From contig JAHJGO010000003.1 of the NCBI GenBank assembly GCA_018824405.1, forward strand, positions 62,001 to 126,000: DNA of 64,000 bases. The letters run 5' to 3'. This stretch comes from Gammaproteobacteria bacterium (lineage in GTDB: Bacteria > Pseudomonadota > Gammaproteobacteria > Burkholderiales > Sulfuricellaceae). The notes below the pieces were generated by a model, which worked only from the letters and a program-made list of their open reading frames with translations, was not told where the DNA came from and made no database searches. This document shows positions 26,763-34,376 of this stretch, piece after piece. Within the stretch, counting starts at the first letter, position 1. Each line of letters opens with the position of its first letter. Made by a program: the position numbers and the translations under genes.

Positions 26763-28076
26763 TCAGTCGCTTGAACCGGCTTCTTTTAGCTTGCGGTACA
26801 GGGTGCGCTCGCTCATTCCCAGCTTGTCGGCCAGAGCTTTGCGGTCGCCACTGAAATTTTTTGCTGCCCATGCGAGGTAGCGCCTTTCCATTAGTTCGAG
26901 AGAGATCAATTCTTCAAAGGGTGGAGCTGGAGAAACCCCGCTCTTGCCGCTTTTCATGTTGCCGAGGTGGATATGCTGGGGCAGGATGGTATTGCCATCC
27001 ACCATGATCAGCGCACGCTCCAGAATGTTGCGCAATTCCCGAATATTCCCGGGAAAGTCGTGATGCATCAGGGCCGTCATGCTCTCTTCTGCGAGCGAGA
27101 TTTTCCTTCCCGGTGCCAATCGCGATAGCAGGCGCTTTACCAATGTTGGCAGATCTTCGATTCGTTCCCGTAGCGGCGGCAACTCGATGGGAAAAACATT
27201 GAGACGGAAGTAAAGGTCCTGCCGGAAGCTGCCTTCCTGAACCATTTCAGCCAAATCGCGGTGAGTGGCGGCAATCAGCCGGAAATCCGCACTCAGCGGC
27301 TCCACGCCGCCGATGCGGCGGTAGGTGCCCGCTTCCAGCAGACGCAGCAGTTTGACCTGTAGCGACAGGGGGATATCGCCCACCTCGTCGAGGAAAAGCG
27401 TGCCGCCGTGCGCTGCTTCCACCAGACCGATCTTGCGTCCGATGGCGCCGGTGAAAGCGCCTTTTTCGTAGCCGAACATCTCGCTCTCGAACAGAGTTTC
27501 TGTCAGGCCGGAGCATTCCACCGCTACGAATGGAGCTGCCGCACGCGGGCTCATGTCGTGGATGGCTTGTGCCACCAGTTCTTTTCCGGTGCCGGACTCT
27601 CCCAGCAGCAGCACCGAGCTTTCTCTTGTGGCGACTCGCTTGGCCAGTTCCAGCATGCGATTGAACGAGCGGGAGTAACCTACCAGATTGCGGTCATGGG
27701 CGCCGTCATGGGCATGACGCAGGACGTGCATGGTTTCCATGAAGTAGGTCGTTTTCCCGGTCTTATCCTTGACCGGCACCATCTCCACTTCCACATGCTC
27801 CCTTCCCGCCGAAGTATGGTGCACGTGGAGTACTCGGTTGGGTTCGCCGCTTTCCATGGCGCCTTTTAGCGGGCAGTTCTCGCCTGCCTGGTCGCAGGGC
27901 TTGTCGTAATGGTGGGAAAGCTCGTAACAGAAACGCCCGTCAATTTTCCGTTCCGTGCCGAATTCGCGCCGGTAGGCTGCATTGGCGGCGAGGATGCGAT
28001 AGTTCTCGTCCAGCAGAATTTTTGGTTCCGGGAAGCTGTCGAGTAGGGTGATCAGCTCGGAGGGGACTTTATTCAT
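26763..28076 (-). CDS. PAS-containing sigma-54 activator, Fis-type HTH
   Basis: A 437-residue enhancer-binding protein. Residues ~10-115 form a PAS domain with an unusual cysteine set (C50, C61, C68 in [15 protein letters not shown] and NCPL) that could bind a metal, cluster or haem. The AAA+ domain follows with Walker A GESGTGKE (159-166), the sigma-54-contact loop GAFTGA (206-211) and Walker B TLFLDE (226-231). The C-terminal ~40 residues are a Fis-type helix-turn-helix. There is no receiver domain, so the PAS probably senses the signal directly. The frame is open upstream, but the ATG at 28076 fits the domain start. Divergently, a consensus sigma-54 promoter lies at 28220-28235, its obvious candidate target. 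Confidence 0.92.
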   Translation of the reverse strand: MNKVPSELITLLDSFPEPKILLDENYRILAANAAYRREFGTERKIDGRFCYELSHHYDKPCDQAGENCPLKGAMESGEPNRVLHVHHTSAGREHVEVEMVPVKDKTGKTTYFMETMHVLRHAHDGAHDRNLVGYSRSFNRMLELAKRVATRESSVLLLGESGTGKELVAQAIHDMSPRAAAPFVAVECSGLTETLFESEMFGYEKGAFTGAIGRKIGLVEAAHGGTLFLDEVGDIPLSLQVKLLRLLEAGTYRRIGGVEPLSADFRLIAATHRDLAEMVQEGSFRQDLYFRLNVFPIELPPLRERIEDLPTLVKRLLSRLAPGRKISLAEESMTALMHHDFPGNIRELRNILERALIMVDGNTILPQHIHLGNMKSGKSGVSPAPPFEELISLELMERRYLAWAAKNFSGDRKALADKLGMSERTLYRKLKEAGSSD

Positions 28077-28082
28077 TGTGCG

Positions 28083-28130
28083 TATGCCACATATGGCAGT
28101 TAATATTGGCATATAGTGACAAAACTGACA
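28083..28130. promoter_or_regulatory. Candidate upstream activator site for the sigma-54 activator
   Basis: TGCCA-CATA-TGGCA (28085-28098) is a perfect palindrome, and a further TGGCATA at 28107-28113 repeats its right arm in the same orientation (TATGCCA at 28083 is its inverse). Two TGACA boxes follow at 28117 and 28126. The group is about 110-135 bp upstream of the -24 element, a usual distance for enhancer-binding proteins, and only 7 bp from the activator's start codon, so autoregulation is also possible. Confidence 0.55.
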
Positions 28131-28219
28131 TTAAAAGTCCACTAGGCGTAGGATGAGTATTCTCTAATAAATATACCTAACGCAATGATATTTCAATTCT
28201 TTATTCGTCATTTTATAAC

Positions 28220-28235
28220 TGGCACGGGGATTGCT
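28220..28235 (+). promoter_or_regulatory. Sigma-54 (-24/-12) promoter
   Basis: TGGCACG at 28220-28226, four bases, then TTGCT at 28231-28235 match the sigma-54 consensus TGGCACG-N4-TTGCW at every defined position. Transcription would start near 28246. A sigma-54 activator gene lies divergently upstream. Confidence 0.85.
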
Positions 28236-28245
28236 TAGTAATAAT

Positions 28246-28351
28246 CGCTGATTAACCGGGACGCAAGTAGTGTCGGTTAAACTCCTCCCTGATGGACACA
28301 CCCCCGTCCGTCAGCCTGCCCTGTGGCGCCAAGCGCCACAGGATTTTTTTT
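28246..28351 (+). ncRNA. Predicted sigma-54-dependent small RNA, ~106 nt
   Basis: From the predicted start after the sigma-54 promoter, the transcript folds into three hairpins: TTAACCG/CGGTTAA (28252-28258 with 28274-28280), CTGATGGAC/GTCCGTCAG with one G-U pair (28289-28297 with 28306-28314), and the terminator. The stretch ACTCCTCC (28281-28288) between hairpins 1 and 2 and the ACACCCCC loop of hairpin 2 are single-stranded and pyrimidine-rich, complementary to Shine-Dalgarno sequences. No ORF is apparent. Known sigma-54 small RNAs (Qrr, GlmY, CrcZ, NrsZ) set a precedent, but the sequence matches none I recognise. Alternative: a 5' leader with an attenuator for the hydrolase at 28436. Confidence 0.65.
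28320..28351 (+). terminator. Intrinsic terminator of the predicted small RNA
   Basis: CCTGTGGCGC and GCGCCACAGG form a perfect 10-bp stem with a CAA loop, followed by A and eight T (28344-28351). It ends 84 bp before the next start codon. Confidence 0.92.
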
Positions 28352-28435
28352 GTAGTAGTCTGTCCGGCTTGATCAATCAAAGCGAAAAGGTTTTAGCTGG
28401 CAAGCCGCACAGCGGCGGCTCGCAAAATACTGATC

Positions 28436-29326
28436 ATGCCCTTTTCCGATGAAATTTTCGGCGTAGTGAATCTATTTCTGCTTCTGCTTGGGTGCGGGTT
28501 ATTCATTGCGGTTTTTCACGCCCTGATTCGCTGGAGCCTGCGTGCGCCCCGAGTGAAGGAACAATCAACACCAGAGACGGCAGGCCTGGCATTCAAGGAA
28601 ATGCGAATTTCAAGCGCCAATGGCAAACGGCTTTTCGCCTGGTTTATTCCGGCGCCAGAGCCGGGTGCAGCGCCAGCGCTGGCAGTATTGCATGGGTGGG
28701 GAGGCAATGCAGAAACGATGCTTCCGCTTGCTGCACCCTTGCATCGAGCCGGCTACGCGCTGCTGTTTTTCGATGCCCGCAGTCATGGTCAGAGCGATCT
28801 GGACACTTTTTCTTCCATGCCCCGTTTTGCCGAGGATCTCGACCATGTTGCGGGATGGCTCAAATGTCAGCCGGGCGTGGACCCGCAGCGGGTAGGGCTG
28901 GTCGGCCATTCCGTGGGGGCGGCCGCAGCCCTGCTTGCCGCCTCGCGCCGGGACGATCTGGCGGCTGTGGTCAGCATCGCCGCCTTTGCGCATCCCGAGA
29001 CGGTCATGCGCCGTTTGCTTGCCACATGGCGCGTGCCTTACATTCCTTTGGGCTGGTATATCCTGCGTTATGTTCAGCACGTGATCGGCTATCGTTTCGA
29101 TGACATCGCGCCATTCAACACCATAGGGCGCGTACGCTGCCCGGTCTTGCTAGTTCATGGCGTTGAGGATGTGACTGTACCAGTGGCTGAAGCGCAGGCA
29201 TTGCACGCTAGATGCAACCGGTCCGGCAGGCTGCTTCTGGTAAAGGGGAGTCATGATCTTTACGATGATCTGGAGCGCCAGATTGGCGAAATGATCGGTT
29301 TTCTTGATGAAGCCATGAAGACGTAA
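28436..29326 (+). CDS. Membrane-anchored alpha/beta hydrolase
   Basis: A 296-residue protein with one N-terminal membrane segment (~8-30) and an alpha/beta-hydrolase fold. The nucleophile elbow GHSVG is at 157-161 (Ser159); likely acid and base lie in HGVEDVTVP and GSHDLYDD near the C-terminus, and HGWGGN (86-91) fits the oxyanion region. Substrate is unknown; esterase or peptidase activity is possible. It is 84 bp downstream of the sigma-54 small-RNA terminator, so read-through could place it under sigma-54 control. The GST-family gene follows 29 bp later. Confidence 0.85.
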   Translation: MPFSDEIFGVVNLFLLLLGCGLFIAVFHALIRWSLRAPRVKEQSTPETAGLAFKEMRISSANGKRLFAWFIPAPEPGAAPALAVLHGWGGNAETMLPLAAPLHRAGYALLFFDARSHGQSDLDTFSSMPRFAEDLDHVAGWLKCQPGVDPQRVGLVGHSVGAAAALLAASRRDDLAAVVSIAAFAHPETVMRRLLATWRVPYIPLGWYILRYVQHVIGYRFDDIAPFNTIGRVRCPVLLVHGVEDVTVPVAEAQALHARCNRSGRLLLVKGSHDLYDDLERQIGEMIGFLDEAMKT

Positions 29327-29355
29327 GTGATTCGACTGTTTAAAGAGCCATTCCG

Positions 29356-30063
29356 ATGATTGAACTGCACCAGTTCCGGCCCTTCTGGGGCCTGCCCAAT
29401 GCCAGCCCGTTCTGCATGAAGGTGGAAACCTATCTGCGTTTTCGCGCCATCCCTTACAAGGTGGTGCCCAGCGGGCCGCGCAAGTCGCCGACCGGCAGGA
29501 TCCCCTTCATTGTGGAGGATGGCAGCAGCATTACCGACTCCGAAGCCATCATTGCTCACTTCGAGAAACGGCAACCGATGCATCTGGACGATGGTCTGAG
29601 CGAGAGCGAGCGTGCAACGGCTTTTTTCGTACGCGAACTGGTGGAGGAGCGGCTGTATTGGCAGGTCACCTACATGCGCTGGGGCGATCCGTCTGGCTGG
29701 GCGGCATTCAAGCCGGATCTGGTAAAGTTTCTTCCTCTGGGTATGCGCGGCCCGGTGCTGTTCATGCTGCGCAGGATGCTGCTACGTCAGATGGGCCAGC
29801 AGGGGCTTGTCCCTTCCGACCCGCAGGGTGCCTACGCCAGAGGGAAAAATGTGCTGGATGCATTGGCAAACCTGCTGGGCGACCAGCCATATTTTCTCGG
29901 CGCCGCGCCGCGCAGCCTGGATATGAGCCTGTATGCTTTCCTGGCCAATATTCTGGATCAGCCCCACAGCAATCCGCTCCAGGCCCACGGCAGGACACTC
30001 GCCAATCTGGTCGGCTACTGCGTGCGCATGAAGGCGCTGTGCTGGCAGGGCTGGCCTGACTGA
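29356..30063 (+). CDS. Glutathione S-transferase family protein (FAXC/metaxin-like)
   Basis: A 235-residue protein with an N-terminal thioredoxin-like half (MIELHQFRPFWGLPNASPFC, then KSPTGRIPFIVEDG and TDSEAIIAHF) and an all-helical C-terminal half ending near ALCWQGWPD. The arrangement and the FCMKVETYLR helix resemble the FAXC/metaxin-like GST branch rather than classical detoxifying GSTs. Glutathione use is not proven: the usual catalytic Ser/Cys could be Ser or Cys in NASPFC. It lies 29 bp after the hydrolase gene. Confidence 0.85.
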   Translation: MIELHQFRPFWGLPNASPFCMKVETYLRFRAIPYKVVPSGPRKSPTGRIPFIVEDGSSITDSEAIIAHFEKRQPMHLDDGLSESERATAFFVRELVEERLYWQVTYMRWGDPSGWAAFKPDLVKFLPLGMRGPVLFMLRRMLLRQMGQQGLVPSDPQGAYARGKNVLDALANLLGDQPYFLGAAPRSLDMSLYAFLANILDQPHSNPLQAHGRTLANLVGYCVRMKALCWQGWPD

Positions 30064-30113
30064 ACTTCTTGCCATAAGCGGGAATGAGTCGAACCGAAAT
30101 AATGGAGCCAAGC

Positions 30114-30536
30114 ATGATGCAGCGAAAACAGGCCGTTAAAATTCTTTTTGTGATTATCGGGCTCGGATTGATTTACTGGTTCGGCTTGCGAACCGATCCG
30201 GCGGTACAGGCCCTGAATCAGGCAATTCAGGGCAAGGGTAGCTCTGAGTTGCGAAACTATCCCTATGCGTTCAGGGTGTTGCGTCTGGATAAAGAGGTGG
30301 CGGTCATGGTCACGCCGCGCTCCCCGGAAGTGCCGGTCTATCGCATGATCGCTGCACTTTATCCAAACCTTGCGGGAAAGGCGCCAAATGATCCCGATTT
30401 CACCGCTGCGCAAAAGGAGCTGGCTCAGGTGCAGTCAGAAGCGCGCCAGATTGTGCTCGACCAGCCCGGTGTGTCCAGCGTGAAATGGGAACTGGATCGG
30501 AACTGGCTGATAGCGCATGGAATTTCACTCAATTGA
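30114..30536 (+). CDS. Small membrane-anchored protein, function unknown
   Basis: A 140-residue protein with a single N-terminal membrane segment (KILFVIIGLGLIYWFGL) followed by a soluble domain rich in Ala, Gln and Pro. The frame is open from 30084, but the ATG at 30114 follows GGAG at the best distance. I do not recognise a family. It is downstream of the hydrolase-GST pair on the same strand and 89 bp upstream of the SLAC1-type gene. Confidence 0.68.
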   Translation: MMQRKQAVKILFVIIGLGLIYWFGLRTDPAVQALNQAIQGKGSSELRNYPYAFRVLRLDKEVAVMVTPRSPEVPVYRMIAALYPNLAGKAPNDPDFTAAQKELAQVQSEARQIVLDQPGVSSVKWELDRNWLIAHGISLN

Positions 30537-30625
30537 AGCGCTGTTGATTCGGGCTTCAAACTCCCCATTTCATAACTGAAGCCGTTAATATTCAGGACTG
30601 CTCCAGAATTCATTGCGAGGCAAGC

Positions 30626-31585
30626 ATGGCAGAAGAAGATTCACGCATCCGTTTTTTTCCAATTTCATTCTTTTCCATTGTCATGGGACTGACGGGCTTT
30701 GCCATTGCGGTCCAGCGTGCTGAGGAGGTGTTTGCTCTGCCTGTGGACATGGGGCAGGGGTTCGCCTGGTTTTCTGCCGTGGTCTTTGTGCTTCTGGCTG
30801 TCGCCTATGGCATCAAGCTGCAGCGTTTCCCGCAGGAAGTCGCAAAAGAACTTAGTCATCCTATCAAACTGAGTTTTTTCCCTACCATTTCCATCAGCCT
30901 GGTCCTGCTCAGTGTCGCATTTCGCACGGAAAGCCCGATGTTTTCATTCTGGCTGTTCGTTCTTGGCGCGCCATTGCAGTTGGCTTTCACGCTGTACGTG
31001 ATGTCGCGCTGGATCAGCCATACTCATTTTGAAGTTCATCATTCCAACCCCTCGTGGTTCATTCCGGTGGTGGGAAATATTCTGGTGCCCATCGCAGCAA
31101 CAGCTCATGGCCAGAGTGAAATTGGCTGGTTTTTCTTCAGCATCGGGGTGGTGTTCTGGCTGGTATTGCTGACTATCATCGTCAACCGGGTAATTTTTCA
31201 TAACCCGCTTCCGGAAAAGCTTTTGCCCACTTTTTTCATCCTGATCGCGCCGCCGGCTGTGGGCTTTATCTCCTACGTCAAGCTGGCTGGCGGGCTGGAT
31301 GGTTTCGCCCGGGTGCTGTTCTACACGGCGCTGTTCACTGTTCTGCTGCTGGCGGCCTTGCACAGTAAATTTCGCGGCATCCGGTTTTTCCTTTCGTGGT
31401 GGGCCTACTCTTTTCCCACCGCCGCTTTTGCCATTGCCTCAATGCTGATGTTCCAGCATACCGGCATGATTTTCTTCGGGCTGCTCTCTCAGGTCATGCT
31501 GGTGCTGCTTGCCGGTATCATCACCCTGCTGCTGGTGCGGACTGTCGCGGCCATGTTCAAGGGTGAAATCTGCGTTGACGACTAG
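30626..31585 (+). CDS. SLAC1/TehA-type anion channel family protein
   Basis: A 319-residue membrane protein with about ten hydrophobic helices. The opening FPISFFSIVMGLTGFAIA and the pattern of GxxG-containing helices fit the TDT/SLAC1 family, which includes TehA and plant anion channels; members pass small anions or carry dicarboxylates. The substrate cannot be told from sequence. A GAGGCAAGC precedes the ATG. aat follows 15 bp downstream, and bpt after that, so these may share a transcript. Confidence 0.88.
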   Translation: MAEEDSRIRFFPISFFSIVMGLTGFAIAVQRAEEVFALPVDMGQGFAWFSAVVFVLLAVAYGIKLQRFPQEVAKELSHPIKLSFFPTISISLVLLSVAFRTESPMFSFWLFVLGAPLQLAFTLYVMSRWISHTHFEVHHSNPSWFIPVVGNILVPIAATAHGQSEIGWFFFSIGVVFWLVLLTIIVNRVIFHNPLPEKLLPTFFILIAPPAVGFISYVKLAGGLDGFARVLFYTALFTVLLLAALHSKFRGIRFFLSWWAYSFPTAAFAIASMLMFQHTGMIFFGLLSQVMLVLLAGIITLLLVRTVAAMFKGEICVDD

Positions 31586-31600
31586 GCGAGACAAGGCTTC

Positions 31601-32299
31601 ATGATTTCCTGGCTTTACCCCGGTGATGCTTTTCCACCGGTTACTCGGGCGCTGCAGGAGCCCAATGGCCTGCTCGCCGCCGGTGGAGCGTTGTCGCCGC
31701 AGACCCTGGTCGAAGCCTATCGCCATGGCATCTTTCCCTGGTTCAATCCCGGCGAGCCGATTCTGTGGTGGAGCCCAGATCCGCGCATGGTGCTGTTTCC
31801 CGCCGAATTGAAAGTATCACGCTCCCTGCGCAAGACCCTCAAAAATCGTGCTTTCGAGGTGCGTGTGGATACAGCTTTTCTTGCTGTGATGAAAAATTGT
31901 GCCGCACCCCGCGATGGGCAATCCGGAACCTGGATCAGTGAGGAAATGATCGCAGCCTACAGCCAGCTGCATGAAATGGGCTTGGCCCATTCTGTCGAAA
32001 CCTGGCGGGATGGCGAATTGATCGGCGGGTTGTATGGCATCGCGCTGGGAAAAATGTTCTATGGGGAATCGATGTTTTCTCACGCCTCGGATGCTTCCAA
32101 GATCGCTTTCGTTCATCTGGTGCGGCAATTGGAGTTGTGGGATTTCGGCATGATTGACTGTCAGATGAAGACCTCGCATCTGGCCAGCCTGGGGGCGCGC
32201 GAAATCCCCCGCGCAGTGTTTGTGCAGCGTCTCGGCCTGCTGATAGAATTACCCCATGTTCCAGGCCGCTGGCAATTCGACGATGACCTCCAGACGTAA
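31601..32299 (+). CDS. aat: Leucyl/phenylalanyl-tRNA-protein transferase
   Basis: A 232-residue cytoplasmic enzyme that adds Leu or Phe to proteins with N-terminal Arg or Lys, marking them for ClpAP. Family sequence is clear: [40 protein letters not shown] and [15 protein letters not shown]. Length matches E. coli Aat. It is followed 54 bp later by bpt, the second N-end-rule transferase, an arrangement common in proteobacteria. Confidence 0.96.
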   Translation: MISWLYPGDAFPPVTRALQEPNGLLAAGGALSPQTLVEAYRHGIFPWFNPGEPILWWSPDPRMVLFPAELKVSRSLRKTLKNRAFEVRVDTAFLAVMKNCAAPRDGQSGTWISEEMIAAYSQLHEMGLAHSVETWRDGELIGGLYGIALGKMFYGESMFSHASDASKIAFVHLVRQLELWDFGMIDCQMKTSHLASLGAREIPRAVFVQRLGLLIELPHVPGRWQFDDDLQT

Positions 32300-32353
32300 A
32301 GACGCGAAGCGGTACCACGCCCATATTGTCAGAGTTCTTGGGCGGCGGGATTC

Positions 32354-33082
32354 ATGAGTTCCCTGAGCGATTTCCCGCTGCGCCGTCTTCAGTTTTATCT
32401 TACGGCGCCTTATCCCTGCAGCTACCTTCCCGATCGGGAGGCGCGTTCCCAGGTGGTGACACCTAATGAACTGGTGGATGACGCCGCCTACAGCCAGCTG
32501 ATCCAGGCCGGCTTTCGTCGCAGCGGGCTTTACACCTATCGTCCAGAGTGCGATCAGTGCCATGCCTGCGTGCCGGTGCGGCTGGCGGTTGATGAATTCA
32601 AGCCCGGGCGTTCGCAGCGCCGTGCCTGGGTGCGTAACCAGCATCTTAAGGCCAACATACGCGAGCTGATCTTTGAGCCGGAACACTACAAGCTGTACCG
32701 CCACTATCAGGCGAGCCGCCATCCAGGCGGCGGCATGGATCAGGATGGTGAGGAGCAGTACCGCCAGTTTCTGTTGCAAAGCGGTGTGACCACCCTGCTG
32801 GTGGAGTTTAGTGATGAGACAGCGCTGCGCATGGTCAGTCTGATGGATGTGGTGGAGAATGGCCTGTCTTCCGTTTACACATTTTTCGATCCGGAACCTG
32901 CGCAAGCCGGTTACGGCACTTACAACATCCTGTGGCAGGTGGAATTATGCCGCCGGCTGGGCTTGCCTTATCTTTATCTGGGCTACTGGATTGCCGAGAG
33001 TGGCAAAATGGCTTACAAAGCTAATTTCCAGCCTTTGCAGGGACTGGTTAGCGGAACCTGGCAATTTCTGGCGAATGACTAA
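32354..33082 (+). CDS. bpt: Aspartate/glutamate leucyltransferase (ATE family)
   Basis: A 242-residue N-end-rule transferase that places Leu on N-terminal Asp or Glu. The ATE-type N-terminal cysteine motif is visible in [15 protein letters not shown], and the GNAT-like C-terminal part shows [24 protein letters not shown] and [10 protein letters not shown]. It forms a functional pair with aat immediately upstream, so secondary and tertiary N-end substrates could both be handled. The HD-GYP gene starts 12 bp downstream. Confidence 0.95.
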   Translation: MSSLSDFPLRRLQFYLTAPYPCSYLPDREARSQVVTPNELVDDAAYSQLIQAGFRRSGLYTYRPECDQCHACVPVRLAVDEFKPGRSQRRAWVRNQHLKANIRELIFEPEHYKLYRHYQASRHPGGGMDQDGEEQYRQFLLQSGVTTLLVEFSDETALRMVSLMDVVENGLSSVYTFFDPEPAQAGYGTYNILWQVELCRRLGLPYLYLGYWIAESGKMAYKANFQPLQGLVSGTWQFLAND

Positions 33083-33094
33083 AAGGGCCTTGGC

Positions 33095-34376
33095 ATGAGT
33101 GCACCTGAAAACACGCATTACGTTACACCGGAGCAGCTCTGTGTCGGTCTGTATGTCCATCTCGACCTGAGCTGGATGGATCACCCTTTTTCCTTCAGCA
33201 GTTTCAAGATCAAGAATGATGAGGAAGTAGAAACCATACGTCAGCTTGGTTTGTCGCGGATTCGCATCGAGCCGGGCAAAAGTGCCTGTAAACCTCTGCC
33301 TGTGGTCCCACTTGAAAAACCAGTTCTGCCCCCTGCCGTGGCCGTGGCTGAGCCCGTTGATCTCGAGATATCAAAGGATAGAAAGGAACGAATTGAGCGG
33401 CTGAATCGAATCAAGCGCGATATCGCCGAAGTTGAAAAAGAGTTTCAGCGGGCGGCCGATACGATCAGAAATTTGACTCACAATGTTTACTCGCGGCCTC
33501 TGGAAGCCCGGCAGGAAGCCGAGAAGCTGGTGGGGAAGATGGTGGAATGCATCATGTCCAAGGGCGATGTGATGATTCACGCAATGAGCGAAAAACTGGG
33601 CGAGGACATCTATTTTCATTCCCTCAACGTCACCGTGCTTTCCCTGATCCTTGCGAAGGAACTCGATATTGGAGAAGAGGAAAGCAGGCATCTTGGCATG
33701 GGTGCCGTATTCCACGATATTGGCAAGATCGAGATCCCGCCGAAGATACTTATGAAAACCGACCCGCTGACCAAGTCAGAACAGTCGTTTTTCGAGTTGC
33801 ACTGCGAATATGGTCACGACATAGCCACCAAAATCGGTTTGTCGAAACAGGCCGCCGACATTGTGATGCAGCATCACGAATACGCCGATGGCAGCGGTTA
33901 TCCGGGCAAGCTAACCGGCGATAAAATCTCCCCGCTGAGCAAAATCGTCAGCATCGTCAATGTTTACGACAATCTGTGCAATCCTCAAAGCATTAATGAT
34001 GCGTTGACGCCGCACGAAGCCTTGTCGCAAATGTTCACGGTGAAGCGAAACAAGTTCGATGCGGTGGTACTGAAGGCTTTTATCCATTGCATGGGCGTCT
34101 TCCCCCCCCGGCAGCATCGTGCAGCTGTCCAACGAGATGCTGGGCATGGTGCTCTCGGTGAATTCGGCCAGGCCGCTCAAGCCCAACGTCCTGGTATATG
34201 ATCCGGGCATTCCAAAGGATGAAGCGATGATCATCAGCCTTGAAAGTGAAACCGAACTCAATATCAGCAAGAGCATGAGGCCAGGCCAGTTGCCGCGCGA
34301 AGTGTATCAGTACCTGAATCCGCGCAAGCGTGTGACCTACTATTTTGACCCCAACAAGCAGCATGATCTTGCCTGA
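33095..34376 (+). pseudogene. HD-GYP c-di-GMP phosphodiesterase, frameshifted at a C8 run
   Basis: The gene encodes a DUF3391-like N-terminus (~5-60), a coiled linker and an HD-GYP domain with HDIG at 207-210 and HHEYADGSGYP ending near residue 270, so it probably hydrolyses c-di-GMP. At 34102-34109 eight C in a row shift the frame: as read, the protein ends at 34201 after 368 residues with an unrelated tail. With seven C the reading continues as GVFPPGSIVQLSNEMLG to the stop at 34374-34376, giving the C-terminal segment typical of this family. The catalytic domain precedes the shift, so activity may survive. Phase variation, mutation or sequencing error are all possible. It is 12 bp after bpt and overlaps the kinase gene start. 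Confidence 0.85.

Larger units (their letters stand above)
28077..28435. other. Intergenic regulatory region between activator and hydrolase
   Basis: This 359-bp gap contains no credible protein gene. It holds, left to right, palindromic TGCCA/TGGCA elements, an AT-rich spacer, a sigma-54 promoter, three consecutive hairpins ending in a T-run (a predicted small RNA) and a short leader with a small GC hairpin (AGCCGC...GCGGCT near 28403-28420) before the hydrolase ATG. Confidence 0.8.
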
